A stretch of 49,399 bases of DNA from Nanobdellota archaeon (lineage in GTDB: Archaea > Nanobdellota > Nanobdellia > Woesearchaeales > GCA-2686295). Of the stretch, positions 33,257 to 41,596 are shown piece by piece. Numbering within the stretch: the stretch's first letter is position 1; each line of letters starts with the position of its first letter. The DNA lies in NCBI GenBank assembly GCA_018819065.1, contig JAHJQL010000053.1, positions 1-49,399 on the forward strand. Reading direction: 5' to 3'. The position numbers and the translations under genes are program-made. The notes below the pieces were generated by a model, which was given only the letters and a program-made list of their open reading frames with translations, did not search any database and had not been told where the DNA came from.

Positions 33257-34093
33257 TTATTCCTTCTTTTGAGCTGGTTTCGTTTTGGATTCTTTCTTTA
33301 GTCTAGAAGGTTTTCCTCTCTCTTTTTTCTCTTCTACATTTTCAACTGTTAGAACTTCTTCTGTGATTTCAGTCACAGCCCCTTGTTCTGGTTTGTATGA
33401 GCCTTCCACAATTAATAGTTTAGCAACGTATTTTGGCTGAACCTTAGTTTTTGAAAGCTTTCTTAATGCAGACTCTAAAGCATTGATTAAGTTTATCTTA
33501 TTCTTTGTTTGACCATAGGTTTTTGACCATATGTCCTGCACCCCTGCTAATTGTAAAATTTTTGCACATTCCTTTTCAATACAAAGACCTGTACCTTTTG
33601 GAGCTGGCATCAACTTTATAGTTACAGATCCGCATTTTCCTTCTACCTTGAATGGTATTGAGTGTGGTTCGTCACTTCTTGATTCCCAAGAGCCTGATCC
33701 TCTTCTAATAACAAATAAGTTTAATTTAGCTTTTCTTATGGCTTTTTCTCTTGCAAGGACTGTTTCTTTTGCTTTTCCACGACCTATTCCTATGTGTCCG
33801 TTTTTGTCTCCTACAACTGCTAAAGTAGTGAACTTTGGTTTGTTTCCCTCTTTTGTCTTTTTTTGTGTTTGCCTAAAAACTCTTCTTTGTCCACCACCAA
33901 ACTTTCCTTTCGCCTGACCTATCAACAATAGTTCGGTCTCTAAATCTAATAATTTGTCAACTATTTGTGACTCTAATATAACTTGTCCTTTTGTTAATAT
34001 TTCGTCAATGTCAATTATTTCCTTGTTCTGAACTTTTTGTCCGAGTTCAGTTTTTGATATCCATGTTTCTTCTTTTATTCTTTCCATTTTCAT
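33257..34093 (-). CDS. rps5: Ribosomal protein uS5
   Basis: 278 residues. N-terminal archaeal extension (WISKTELGQKVQNKEI), double-stranded RNA-binding-like core (FTTLAVVGDKNGHIGIGRGKAKE) and C-terminal domain (IKLMPAPKGTGLCIEKECAKILQLAGVQDIWSK). After about residue 230 follows a Lys/Glu tail, making it longer than typical archaeal S5 (about 210-240). Start overlaps uL18 by 4 bp. Confidence 0.96.
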   Translation of the reverse strand: MKMERIKEETWISKTELGQKVQNKEIIDIDEILTKGQVILESQIVDKLLDLETELLLIGQAKGKFGGGQRRVFRQTQKKTKEGNKPKFTTLAVVGDKNGHIGIGRGKAKETVLAREKAIRKAKLNLFVIRRGSGSWESRSDEPHSIPFKVEGKCGSVTIKLMPAPKGTGLCIEKECAKILQLAGVQDIWSKTYGQTKNKINLINALESALRKLSKTKVQPKYVAKLLIVEGSYKPEQGAVTEITEEVLTVENVEEKKERGKPSRLKKESKTKPAQKKE

Positions 34094-34581
34094 TTCGCTA
34101 ACTTATTTTTCAGCGTTTCAAACTCTTTTGATATTTTATCTGATATATGACTTCCTGTTAGTCTTTCTTTTGGAGGAAAAACGTCTTCTGATGCAGGAAC
34201 ACTCATTCCTGAATCTACAACTCCTTTAATCAAAGAGTATAATCTTGATCCTTTTATTGGTGTTTGAAGACCTAAGTCAACTATTGCTTCCTTTATCTTT
34301 TTTTCTGACGCCTTCTTCCCTAAAATTAACCCTGTGAGATAACTTGCAGGAATATTTTTACACGAGTTTTTCCAGCCAAGTTTTTGAAGCTCTTTTGAGT
34401 TTGCAGATACTAAGACTTTGTCGCCGTCTGGCTCGTATCTGACTATTTGGGCTATTAAGTAGTTATTGGTTTTTCTAATGACTAGTCTATCCTTTCTGCT
34501 TTTAAGAAGGGCAAGCCTCCTCTTATAATTAGTCTTTCCTTCCCTTTTTCGTCTATATTCAAATTTGATTTTTTTGCTCAT
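34090..34581 (-). CDS. rpl18: Ribosomal protein uL18
   Basis: 163 residues; binds 5S rRNA. Core features: YRRKREGKTNYKRRLALLKSRKDRLVIRKTNNYLIAQIV and ASYLTGLILGKKA. The C-terminal region with SGMSVPASEDVFPPKERLTG is the archaeal L18 extension. Overlaps uS5 and eL19 by 4 bp each, so translation is coupled. Confidence 0.96.
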   Translation of the reverse strand: MSKKIKFEYRRKREGKTNYKRRLALLKSRKDRLVIRKTNNYLIAQIVRYEPDGDKVLVSANSKELQKLGWKNSCKNIPASYLTGLILGKKASEKKIKEAIVDLGLQTPIKGSRLYSLIKGVVDSGMSVPASEDVFPPKERLTGSHISDKISKEFETLKNKLAK

Positions 34582-35036
34582 TTTTTAGATTTTTTTATCA
34601 AGTTATGATCTTCCAGATAAATTTGTATGTGTCTTTTGCTTCTGAAAAAATTTCCTTTTGCCTTTAAATAAAGGTCTGAGTATGTCTTCTTCGTAATTAA
34701 GGCATTACCTCTCAGGGTTTTCAAAAACGCTCGTTGGGTTCTTATCTTAATTTTCCAAGTATCTTTATTGGCCGTTCTAGTAGTTATCTTTCCTTTTCTA
34801 GTGGATGGTCCTTTTCGTAATCCCTTTCTTCTCTGCTTGTTTCGTTCTCTTACTCGAACTTTTGAAGTCCCTCTTTTTTGTTTAAGAATTATTGCATCAT
34901 CAGCTATTAAACCTCTAATATCTGTTTTTGTTATTGCTTCTTTTATATCTTCAAGCCTTTCTGGATTAAAAACTACTCTTTTGCTTGATGCTTTTAATAC
35001 GCTTGCTGCAAGTTTTTTCTGGGTTTTTAATCTCAT
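34578..35036 (-). CDS. rpl19e: Ribosomal protein eL19
   Basis: 152 residues; MRLKTQKKLAASVLKASSKRVVF and the basic RERNKQRRKGLRKGPSTRKGK segment are diagnostic of L19e, followed by a long helix of the 50S surface. Complete and of normal length. An antisense ORF of 190 residues over this gene and eL32 is a shadow. Confidence 0.97.
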   Translation of the reverse strand: MRLKTQKKLAASVLKASSKRVVFNPERLEDIKEAITKTDIRGLIADDAIILKQKRGTSKVRVRERNKQRRKGLRKGPSTRKGKITTRTANKDTWKIKIRTQRAFLKTLRGNALITKKTYSDLYLKAKGNFFRSKRHIQIYLEDHNLIKKSKK

Positions 35037-35048
35037 TTTAGTTTTTAT

Positions 35049-35591
35049 TTATTGTTTTTTTGTGAGTATTTTGTCTAACTCTTTTTTTTCTTGTTCTTTT
35101 TTGTCATCAATAATTGTTTCTTCTTTCTTCTCTTTTTCCTTTTTCTCTTCTTTCTTCTTCTTTTCTTTTCTCTGTTTTTGCTCGTCTTTCTTTTTCTTTC
35201 GTTCTTCTAATAAAGTTTTTATTTCTGTTATTTTTTTATTAACATTAAAATTAAACACTCTTATTCCTTGCTTATCTGCTTTCTCTAGTACTTCAAGCCT
35301 TTTTTTTGATCCTAGTTTTGATGAAATAACAATTCCTTGAGTTTTCTTATCAACAGACTCTAACTGATCAATGCTTCTTATCACAATAATATCAAGCCCT
35401 TCTCTTTTGCCCTTAATTCGTTTATCATTTTGGTAACCTGGGCTTATGACTGGTGCATAACCTCTTTTAAGCAATCTTCTTTTATTATGAAGTCCTTTAG
35501 GTCTTATCCATTTTTTACCAACTCTTTTCTTCTTATGAGCGTCAGTTCTTAGGAATGAGGGTTTCTTTTTCTTAGTTATGTTTAAATTCAT
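35049..35591 (-). CDS. rpl32e: Ribosomal protein eL32 with charged tail
   Basis: The L32e core (KPSFLRTDAHKKKRVGKKWIRPKGLHNKRR, GYAPVISPGYQNDKRIKG, IVISSKLGSKKRLEVLEKADKQGIRV) covers about residues 8-125. It continues into a Glu/Lys low-complexity helix of about 55 residues that is not part of the usual fold. Start overlaps uL6 by 4 bp. Confidence 0.95.
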   Translation of the reverse strand: MNLNITKKKKPSFLRTDAHKKKRVGKKWIRPKGLHNKRRLLKRGYAPVISPGYQNDKRIKGKREGLDIIVIRSIDQLESVDKKTQGIVISSKLGSKKRLEVLEKADKQGIRVFNFNVNKKITEIKTLLEERKKKKDEQKQRKEKKKKEEKKEKEKKEETIIDDKKEQEKKELDKILTKKQ

Positions 35592-36142
35592 TTTAGCTCT
35601 TTTCCATCTTTTTCAACGATGTATATGCCGTCTTGAAATATTCTCTTGTCAAATCCTGGTCTCCTTGTTAATTGTTCGATTGACGCAGCCATTTGTCCTG
35701 CTCTTTCCTTATCAATGCTTTCAACAATCACATCTGACCCATCGATTTTCACAGTTGTTCCTTCCAAAACATTCACTGTTCTTGGAACTTTTTCACCTAT
35801 GAAGTTCTTGATTTCAAAAGTGTTTCCTTTCAACCCCACACTCATCGGAAAGTGTCCTGAACACACCTTTAACTTATAGGTATGACCCTCCACCACTCCT
35901 TTAAAAGTGTTTTTTAAGTGTGCTTTGAAAGTGTTTACTACTTTTTTTGATTTCTTCGTCAAGTTTGGTGCTGAAATTAATATAATGTTATTCTCCACTT
36001 TGAAAGTTATTTGAGGATTGAACAAGTTCTTTTTCAATTCTCCTTTAGGACCATTTACTAATGCAACTCCTTTGTTAAAAGTTACTTGTATCCCGTCAGG
36101 TATGTTCAAGTTTTCTTCATATTGTTTTTTAGTCATTTTCAA
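35588..36142 (-). CDS. rpl6: Ribosomal protein uL6
   Basis: 184 residues with the two L6 repeats: VTFNKGVALVNGPKGELKKNL and, after GHTYKLKVCSGHFPMSV, VNVLEGTTVKIDGSDVIVESIDKERAGQMAASIEQ. The C-terminal strand RIFQDGIYIVEKDG fits archaeal/eukaryotic L9-type homologs. Located near the sarcin-ricin loop and factor-binding site. Overlaps both neighbours by 4 bp. Confidence 0.96.
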   Translation of the reverse strand: MKMTKKQYEENLNIPDGIQVTFNKGVALVNGPKGELKKNLFNPQITFKVENNIILISAPNLTKKSKKVVNTFKAHLKNTFKGVVEGHTYKLKVCSGHFPMSVGLKGNTFEIKNFIGEKVPRTVNVLEGTTVKIDGSDVIVESIDKERAGQMAASIEQLTRRPGFDKRIFQDGIYIVEKDGKELK

Positions 36143-36531
36143 TAGCAGTATGCAAGTAGTTTTCCTCCAAGCTTGTTCTCCTTTGCTTGGTTGTGAGTCA
36201 TTAATCCTTTGTTTGTTGATATAATTATTATTCCGAAGTTCTTTGCTGGCAAGTATCTCTTTTCAAATTTTTCATATTCGAAAAGTTTTATTTGATAATT
36301 CGGTCTTATGATGTTTGTCTTGTTTATGTTTCCTGTGAGCATTATTTTTAACATGTTTCCGCTGCTAAAGGGAACTTCTTCAAACCCACCTATGTAACCT
36401 TCTTCTTTCATGATTGTCAAAATGCCTCTAATCAACTTTGAGTTGTTTTTAGTCAATACCTCACTCTTTCCAAGTTGTTCATAATTTTGAATGAATGATA
36501 AAACGTTTGCCAGTGTGTTGTTTAAACTCAT
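36139..36531 (-). CDS. rps8: Ribosomal protein uS8
   Basis: 130 residues; NTLANVLSFIQNYEQLGKSEV at the start and RYLPAKNFGIIIISTNKGLMTHNQA near the end, the latter being the central 16S rRNA-binding region of S8. Normal archaeal length. Overlaps uL6 by 4 bp. Confidence 0.96.
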   Translation of the reverse strand: MSLNNTLANVLSFIQNYEQLGKSEVLTKNNSKLIRGILTIMKEEGYIGGFEEVPFSSGNMLKIMLTGNINKTNIIRPNYQIKLFEYEKFEKRYLPAKNFGIIIISTNKGLMTHNQAKENKLGGKLLAYCY

Positions 36532-36543
36532 TTTTGCACCTTT

Positions 36544-36771
36544 TTAACTAAATTTCTTAAATCCTAAGTTTAGAGCCACATTTCTAAAACATTGTCTGCA
36601 AAGCCCTAAACCATACTTACTTATGTGAGCGCCATTCCTTCCGCACCGTTTGCACTTCTTTGTTGATTTGCCAAATTTTCTAATGGTAGGAAGGTTGTGT
36701 TTTTGAAATTTTATAGCTTTAGATTTGTGCTCTATTTGCTTCAATATTTTCTTAGCATCTGAAGTAGTCAT
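36544..36771 (-). CDS. rps14: Ribosomal protein uS14, zinc type, N-terminally extended
   Basis: 75 residues; the zinc-binding C+ type S14 ([23 protein letters not shown]) occupies the last 45. Usual archaeal S14 is about 50-57 residues, so about 20 extra residues precede it. The longer start is retained because its ATG overlaps the uL5 stop by 4 bp, as do other pairs in this operon. Confidence 0.93.
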   Translation of the reverse strand: MTTSDAKKILKQIEHKSKAIKFQKHNLPTIRKFGKSTKKCKRCGRNGAHISKYGLGLCRQCFRNVALNLGFKKFS

Positions 36772-37283
36772 TCTTTTTCACCTATTGACACTTTAAACTC
36801 TTTTTTCAAAAATTCTATGGCGTCTTCTTTTGATATTCTGTGTTTGTGGGATATTTTTCTCTTCACAAGTTTTCTTTTTTTAATTCTAAAGCCTGGGCGT
36901 TCTAGTGTTAAGCTAGTTTGAAGTCCTATTATACCTATTTCAGGATCATACTTTGCTTCTGGAATATCTATGTATTCGTGAATTCCAAAAGATATGTTTC
37001 CATAGTCATCTATTGAATTTGGTGAAAGTCTATTTTCTTTTGCTTTGAGCAACCTTACAAGCACGGCTTTGGCATCTCCTTTTCTTAAAGTTATCTTGCA
37101 ACCAATTGGTAGGCCTGGTCTTAATCCCCAGCCCGCGATTCTCTTTTGTGTAATCGTCTTTACAGGGTTTATTCCTGTTATTTGTTTTAACAGTTTCTCT
37201 GCCTTTTTTAATTTGGTCTGGTCTTTTCCAGCTCCAATATTTAAAGTCAATTTCTCTATCCTAACTTCTTTCATCGGGTTCAT
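36768..37283 (-). CDS. rpl5: Ribosomal protein uL5
   Basis: 171 residues; [48 protein letters not shown] and [22 protein letters not shown] are typical of archaeal L5, which binds 5S rRNA and contacts P-site tRNA. Overlaps eS4 by 4 bp. Confidence 0.97.
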   Translation of the reverse strand: MNPMKEVRIEKLTLNIGAGKDQTKLKKAEKLLKQITGINPVKTITQKRIAGWGLRPGLPIGCKITLRKGDAKAVLVRLLKAKENRLSPNSIDDYGNISFGIHEYIDIPEAKYDPEIGIIGLQTSLTLERPGFRIKKRKLVKRKISHKHRISKEDAIEFLKKEFKVSIGEKE

Positions 37284-37969
37284 TTTATGTTTATTGCGGG
37301 TTTGTCTTTTCCTATAACTATTGCATAATTTTTACTTGTTTCGAATTCTTCTGAATCTAATTTAAACTTCAAAACGTTGTCTTTTATGCTAACAACATTC
37401 GCTATTTTTCCAACGTGACTTCCTTTGAACAAGAAAATAGTTGCGCCTGTCTCCAATTTAAAAACTGATTTTATTTCTTGTTCTGGAATGGATATTAAGA
37501 GGCTGTCGCCCGTCTTATATTCATCTTTTTTAACAATTATATTTCTGCCACCACTAGTTATCAACTGTATTTTGTTTTTTCCAAGTAATTTCTTGTTTTC
37601 TAACTTGGATATTTTGTGCTGTGCGTCTTTCTTGTCAATTTTTTCTAAGTATAAGGTGTTTTGTTGATTGATTAGCATTACGTAGTGCTCGTTTTCTTTT
37701 GGTATTGAAAAAACATCCATCAATCCGACTGGGTATTTGTGATCATTTCTTCTTCGCCCATCAACTAATATTTCTTCGTCGTGAAGTATTTTCTTGACTT
37801 CTTTTGTGGTTTTTGCCTTTCCTAAAATATTTCTAAGTATGATGTTAATAGGGATTGAAAGTTTTTTAGTGTGAGCTCCTGGATTTGGTCTGGTTACAAA
37901 GACTGTGTGCTTTCTAGTTATAGGCCATGTGCTTGGAACTTTTTGTATTTTTAAATGATTTTTTGGCAT
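37280..37969 (-). CDS. rps4e: Ribosomal protein eS4
   Basis: 229 residues with the three S4e parts: N-terminal PKNHLKIQKVPSTWPITRKHTVFVTRPNPGAH, an S4-like RNA-binding domain (VKKILHDEEILVDGRRRNDHKYPVGLMDVF), and C-terminal KOW-like barrel (GSHVGKIANVVSI). Its ATG overlaps the uL24 stop by one base. Confidence 0.96.
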   Translation of the reverse strand: MPKNHLKIQKVPSTWPITRKHTVFVTRPNPGAHTKKLSIPINIILRNILGKAKTTKEVKKILHDEEILVDGRRRNDHKYPVGLMDVFSIPKENEHYVMLINQQNTLYLEKIDKKDAQHKISKLENKKLLGKNKIQLITSGGRNIIVKKDEYKTGDSLLISIPEQEIKSVFKLETGATIFLFKGSHVGKIANVVSIKDNVLKFKLDSEEFETSKNYAIVIGKDKPAINIK

Positions 37970-38358
37970 TATTGTTCACCTTTCAGTTTTAGTTTTTGTA
38001 CTCTTTTTTTATCATCAAGATTTAGGTTTGTGATTAAGAGGTTTGATGCTTTGAATGGAACTTTTGATTTTGAACCTTCCTTTTTTGAAACTTCTATTTT
38101 TTCTAAGTAAATCTTTTCTTTCTTCACATCAACTCTTTCCACTTTGCTTTCGTGACCTTTGTAGGTTCCTCTCATAACTTTGACTTTGTCTCCGGTTCTA
38201 ACTCTTAATGATCTCTTGCCGTGCTTCTTTCTGAGTTCTTGGCTTAAGTGAGCGTTCAAAAACTTGCTCTTTATGTGTAGAGGGGCGTTAAATATGTACT
38301 TCCTCTGTTTTCGAACTTGCTTACTCTTTACCCATTTTTTTGAAAATTTTGATTTCAT
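37969..38358 (-). CDS. rpl24: Ribosomal protein uL24
   Basis: 129 residues; archaeal/eukaryotic L26-type start (FSKKWVKSKQVRKQRKYIFNAPLHIK) and KOW motif VRTGDKVKVMRGTYKGHESKVERVD. An initiator of 50S assembly near the exit tunnel. One base from the uL14 gene. Confidence 0.96.
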   Translation of the reverse strand: MKSKFSKKWVKSKQVRKQRKYIFNAPLHIKSKFLNAHLSQELRKKHGKRSLRVRTGDKVKVMRGTYKGHESKVERVDVKKEKIYLEKIEVSKKEGSKSKVPFKASNLLITNLNLDDKKRVQKLKLKGEQ

Positions 38359-38359
38359 T

Positions 38360-38761
38360 TTATACGATTATGCTTGCTATTTTTGAAACTCCAGGCCACC
38401 TCTCGCAAGCTTCTTTGGCTATTGGACCTTTGAATATTGTTCCTTTCGGGTTTCCTTTATCATCTTTTAGTACTACTGCAGCGTTATCTTCAAATTTTAT
38501 TCTTGTGCCGTTTGGTCTTCTGTACTCCTTCTTCTGTCTTACTATGACTGCAAAAACGACTTGTTTCCTCATATCTGGTTTTCCTTTCTTAACAGCTGCC
38601 AAAACTAGTGAACCAACACCTGCAGCAGGCAGTCTTCCTTTCACAGTCTTGCTTCCTATAACGCTGACTAGTTTGATTAGCTTTGCGCCTGAGTTGTCGC
38701 AGGTTTCAACATATGAACCAACGTTCAAACCTTTCGTTATAGTTGCTTTTACAGCTTTCAT
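38360..38761 (-). CDS. rpl14: Ribosomal protein uL14
   Basis: 133 residues; SYVETCDNSGAKLIKLVSVIG, then LPAAGVGSLVLAAVKKGKPDMRKQVVFAVIVRQKKEYRRPNGTRI are near-universal L14 sequences. Sits at the 30S-50S interface. Four-base overlap with uS17. Confidence 0.98.
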   Translation of the reverse strand: MKAVKATITKGLNVGSYVETCDNSGAKLIKLVSVIGSKTVKGRLPAAGVGSLVLAAVKKGKPDMRKQVVFAVIVRQKKEYRRPNGTRIKFEDNAAVVLKDDKGNPKGTIFKGPIAKEACERWPGVSKIASIIV

Positions 38762-39045
38762 TTTTTAACCAACAATTCTTTTTTCTTGATAATTTCTTTA
38801 ACTATGAAATTCTTAGTCTTTGATATAGGTCTCGTTTCTATTATTCTAACAACATCCCCTTCTTTTGCATTTATGTTGTTTGGATTGTGGGCTTTTACTT
38901 TCGTTCTTCTTTTTTCGTATCGTTCATATTTTGGAACTAATTTTTTTCTATCCCACTCAACTGTGACTGTGTTTTTCATCTTATCTGATATAACCATGCC
39001 TTCAAAAACCCTTCCTCGTTCACTTATTTGTTTTGATTTTTTCAT
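38758..39045 (-). CDS. rps17: Ribosomal protein uS17
   Basis: 95 residues; OB-fold S17 with FEGMVISDKMKNTVTVEWDRKKLVPKYERYEKRRTKVKAHNP and GDVVRIIETRPISKTKNFIV. 16S rRNA primary binder. Overlaps Rpp29 gene and uL14 by 4 bp each. Confidence 0.97.
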   Translation of the reverse strand: MKKSKQISERGRVFEGMVISDKMKNTVTVEWDRKKLVPKYERYEKRRTKVKAHNPNNINAKEGDVVRIIETRPISKTKNFIVKEIIKKKELLVKK

Positions 39046-39290
39046 CTTTCACCTTTAATTTTTATTCTGTCGTGAGGTCTTTTTACGATTTGTTCTCCGA
39101 TGATTTCTCTTTCGTTAATTTTGAATGTTGATATTTTTTTCAAGACTGTTCTCGTCTTGTTTTGTGTTTTTATTTTGAATGTATTTTTTGTTTCGTCGAT
39201 GACTACTCCTTTTAATCCTTCTAGTGTTTTATTTTTACTTTTGGTTATCTCTATTTCTGAGCCGATATACTCTTCTTTTAGTTTGTTCAT
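39042..39290 (-). CDS. rnp1: RNase P protein component 1 (Rpp29/Pop4)
   Basis: 82 residues of the Sm-like barrel: EYIGSEIEITKSKNKTLEGLKGVVIDETKNTFKI and final HDRIKIKG. It supports the catalytic RNA in tRNA 5' maturation. Position between aIF1 and uS17 is the classical archaeal one. On the short side for the family. Confidence 0.92.
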   Translation of the reverse strand: MNKLKEEYIGSEIEITKSKNKTLEGLKGVVIDETKNTFKIKTQNKTRTVLKKISTFKINEREIIGEQIVKRPHDRIKIKGER

Positions 39291-39607
39291 TTGTTTGAGC
39301 CTTTAACATTTATTGTGTTCGGCGCAAACCCCAAGGACACTAATTCTTCCTTGATTTGCTTTAAGTGATTCCCTTGAAGTTCAACATATCCTTCTTTTGA
39401 GGTCCCTCCGCAAGCAAACTTGTTCTTGAGTTTCTTGGCCAAGTCTTTCAAGTCGATTTCGTATTGGTTTATTCCTTCTATCAACGTGTATTTCTTACCA
39501 AACTTCTTCTTGATTAACTTCACAGTTATTTGTTGGCTCTCCTTTGCGATTGTTTCACAAACACAAAGATCTTTTGGCAACCCGCAGGTATTGCATATTT
39601 CACTCAT
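39287..39607 (-). CDS. Translation initiation factor aIF1 (SUI1)
   Basis: 106 residues. Zinc-like Cys motif CNTCGLPKDLCVC at the N-terminus is typical of archaeal SUI1, followed by the SUI1 fold with YEIDLKDLAKKLKNKFACGGTSKEGYVELQGNHLKQIKEELVSLGF. It monitors start codon selection on the small subunit. Start overlaps the uL29 gene by 8 bp. Confidence 0.95.
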   Translation of the reverse strand: MSEICNTCGLPKDLCVCETIAKESQQITVKLIKKKFGKKYTLIEGINQYEIDLKDLAKKLKNKFACGGTSKEGYVELQGNHLKQIKEELVSLGFAPNTINVKGSNK

Positions 39608-39791
39608 TTTTTTGTTTTTGTATTGTTTTTATTTTTGCAATTGTTTTTTTTAATTGTTTTATTTGACCAGGGTTCTTTATGTTTGAACCCGTCGCTATTT
39701 GTGAGTTTAGTTTTATTAATTCTAATTTTGCTTCTTGATATTTCTTTTCCAAATCTGCTTTGTTTAAAGCTGACAACTCCTTGAATTTCAT
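39600..39791 (-). CDS. rpl29: Ribosomal protein uL29
   Basis: 63 residues; two-helix L29 (MKFKELSALNKADLEKKYQEAKLELIKLNSQ). Located at the peptide exit, where it binds chaperones and SRP. The start codon lies in the arm of a 9-bp hairpin whose loop holds the ribosome binding site. Confidence 0.94.
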   Translation of the reverse strand: MKFKELSALNKADLEKKYQEAKLELIKLNSQIATGSNIKNPGQIKQLKKTIAKIKTIQKQKNE

Positions 39792-39838
39792 AATTTTCCC
39801 TCCAGAAAATTATGTTGCTCAAAATTCTTCAAATTTTG
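39789..39838 (-). promoter_or_regulatory. Hairpin displaying the uL29 ribosome binding site
   Basis: On the minus strand CATAATTTT-CTGGAGGG-AAAATTATG (39814-39789) is a perfect 9-bp stem with the Shine-Dalgarno GGAGGG in the 8-nt loop and the uL29 ATG as last three bases of the 3' arm. A second 7-bp hairpin CAAAATT-TGAAG-AATTTTG (39838-39820) precedes it. This is the largest gap inside the S10 part of the operon (52 bp). Confidence 0.6.
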
Positions 39839-39843
39839 TTGCT

Positions 39844-40677
39844 TCATATGTCTCCTCCAGACAATTTGTTTGTGTTTGAATCTTTTTTGTCTTTTTTTGA
39901 ATCTTCTTTTTTCTCAACTTTTGGTTTTTTCGCTTTTAAGTCTTTTTTTGGCTTTGAAGGTTTGTCTTCTTCATCCTTTTTTTCAATTTGTTCTTCTGCA
40001 GATTTGATTTCTTCAACTTTTAGGTCTTCAGTGATTTTTTCTGCTTCCACACCTTTTACTTCTTCAATTACTTCTTGTAATTCTGATAAAACTTTAATTC
40101 TGTCTGGCAATATTATTGTGCTTGGCATTATGCTTACTTGTATGCCAACAATTCCTGTTTTGAGTTTTGCTATTGCATAGGCTTTAAGCACTCCTGAAAC
40201 AGATATATCTCCACATTTTTTCAAGTATCCTTGGTAAAATCTCCAAGTCTTTGCTCTGCTGCTCGGTATTTTTCCTGAAATTAAAATCTCGACACCAAGG
40301 GCGCCTGCAGACATTACATCAGTCATCGCTTTATGACCAACTCCTTTAAATCTCTGAGAACCGAATCGTTCTAGTGAACCTGCAATCATTTCAGCTATTA
40401 TGTTTGCATCTAGTCCTATGTATTTTACTTCTTCAATTTCAATCTGAGGGTTTTCTAGGTTAAATTCTTTCTTCAAACTCTTTGTTATTCTTGATATGTT
40501 TGATCCTGATCTTCCAACGACTAATCCCGGTCTTGATGTTACTATAATTATTTTTTCTCCTAGCGGAGTTTTTTGGAGTTTTACATTACTAAGACCAACT
40601 CTTCCAAGTGATTTTTTTACAAATTCTTTTATCTGAAACTCTTTTACATTGTTCGCTACAAATTTTCTTTCTATCAT
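39844..40677 (-). CDS. rps3: Ribosomal protein uS3
   Basis: 277 residues. KH domain type II (GEKIIIVTSRPGLVVGRSGSNISRITKSLKKEF) and C-terminal S3 domain (SGKIPSSRAKTWRFYQGYLKKCG, GIVGIQVSIM). Residues after about 215 form a charged Lys/Glu/Asp tail longer than usual. Located at the mRNA entry of the 30S subunit. Confidence 0.96.
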   Translation of the reverse strand: MIERKFVANNVKEFQIKEFVKKSLGRVGLSNVKLQKTPLGEKIIIVTSRPGLVVGRSGSNISRITKSLKKEFNLENPQIEIEEVKYIGLDANIIAEMIAGSLERFGSQRFKGVGHKAMTDVMSAGALGVEILISGKIPSSRAKTWRFYQGYLKKCGDISVSGVLKAYAIAKLKTGIVGIQVSIMPSTIILPDRIKVLSELQEVIEEVKGVEAEKITEDLKVEEIKSAEEQIEKKDEEDKPSKPKKDLKAKKPKVEKKEDSKKDKKDSNTNKLSGGDI

Positions 40678-41198
40678 TTTTTATCTTCCTTCTTCTCTGC
40701 TTGTTTTTCTTTGGTGTCTTTGTTTTGGATTTCTTGTTTTGTTGATTCTTGTTTCTTTGAAGTTTTATGAGTTATTTCTTGAACAACTAGTTCTATGTGT
40801 GACCTTTTCATCTTTCTCCTTCTTAATCTTCCTTGGTGCCAAGGAGTTGAAGCTCTCTGTGCTGACAAATGCACAATCTTTAAGTCAGACCCAAGTCCTT
40901 TGCTAGTGGCGTTTGACTCTGCAGACTGGACTAATTTAAGTATATACCCCGCTGTTTTAATAGGATACTTTCCAGGCCCTATTCCTTTTTTATGACCCGC
41001 TCCTTCTGTAAATCTAGTGTATTTGACTGCTTTTTCTTTCTTTTTTACGCCTTCTAAAAATTTCTTTGCGTATTCAACAGTTTTAGTTCTAAGTTTTGAA
41101 CACACCTCTATTGATTGTTTCGTTGATATTGGTGCGTCTAATAAGACTGCTCTTGCAGTGTTTTCTTCTGATTTTTGATATGAATACTTGTAGGTCAT
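40674..41198 (-). CDS. rpl22: Ribosomal protein uL22
   Basis: 174 residues; YKYSYQKSEENTARAVLLDAPISTKQSIEVCSKLR opens the archaeal L22 (L17e) fold, and STPWHQGRLRRRKMKRSHIELVVQE marks the tunnel-lining loop and C-terminal strand. The last 35 residues are a Lys/Glu/Gln tail. Overlaps uS3 by 4 bp. Confidence 0.96.
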   Translation of the reverse strand: MTYKYSYQKSEENTARAVLLDAPISTKQSIEVCSKLRTKTVEYAKKFLEGVKKKEKAVKYTRFTEGAGHKKGIGPGKYPIKTAGYILKLVQSAESNATSKGLGSDLKIVHLSAQRASTPWHQGRLRRRKMKRSHIELVVQEITHKTSKKQESTKQEIQNKDTKEKQAEKKEDKK

Positions 41199-41200
41199 TT

Positions 41201-41578
41201 TTATCTAACTGATAATGCTGAACTTGATTTTGTGGCTCCAACACCTGGTGAGTTGTGTGATGGCCTTTTTCTTGACAAGGCAAATTCTCCTAAGTAATGC
41301 CCTATCATATCCTCTTGCACTCTCACAACAATAAATTCTTTTCCGTTGTGAATTTTGATTGTTTTTCCAACCATTAATGGAAGTACTATCATTGATCTTA
41401 AGTGTGTTTTGACGTTGTCTTTCTTGTTTACTTTTTCAAGGAAATCTTTTTCTTTTTCAGAGAATCCTCTTTTTATTTTTCTCCTCTGTCTTGCTGGAAA
41501 CGCCTCTGCAAGTTCATTTATTGATAACTTCTTGAGTTCTTCTAATTTTTTTCCTCGATATGAATATTCTTTTGCCAT
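41201..41578 (-). CDS. rps19: Ribosomal protein uS19
   Basis: 125 residues; archaeal S19 with RGKKLEELKKLSINELAEAFPARQRRKIKRG before the universal core (KTHLRSMIVLPLMVGKTIKIHNGKEFI, MIGHYLGEFALSRKRPSH). Contacts A-site tRNA in the head. Two bases from uL22. Confidence 0.97.
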   Translation of the reverse strand: MAKEYSYRGKKLEELKKLSINELAEAFPARQRRKIKRGFSEKEKDFLEKVNKKDNVKTHLRSMIVLPLMVGKTIKIHNGKEFIVVRVQEDMIGHYLGEFALSRKRPSHNSPGVGATKSSSALSVR

Positions 41579-41596
41579 TAAAATTCACCTAAATTT

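Noticed and set aside
34768-35340. 190-residue plus-strand ORF
   Set aside because: Antisense shadow over eL19 and eL32; Ser/Phe-rich composition is the mirror of Lys/Glu-rich coding sequence.
39604-39822. 72-residue minus-strand ORF overlapping uL29
   Set aside because: Alternative frame over uL29; the uL29 product is unmistakable and has the ribosome binding site.
39812-40180. 122-residue plus-strand ORF
   Set aside because: Antisense of the charged uS3 tail; no promoter, no ribosome binding site, low-complexity Ser/Phe product.
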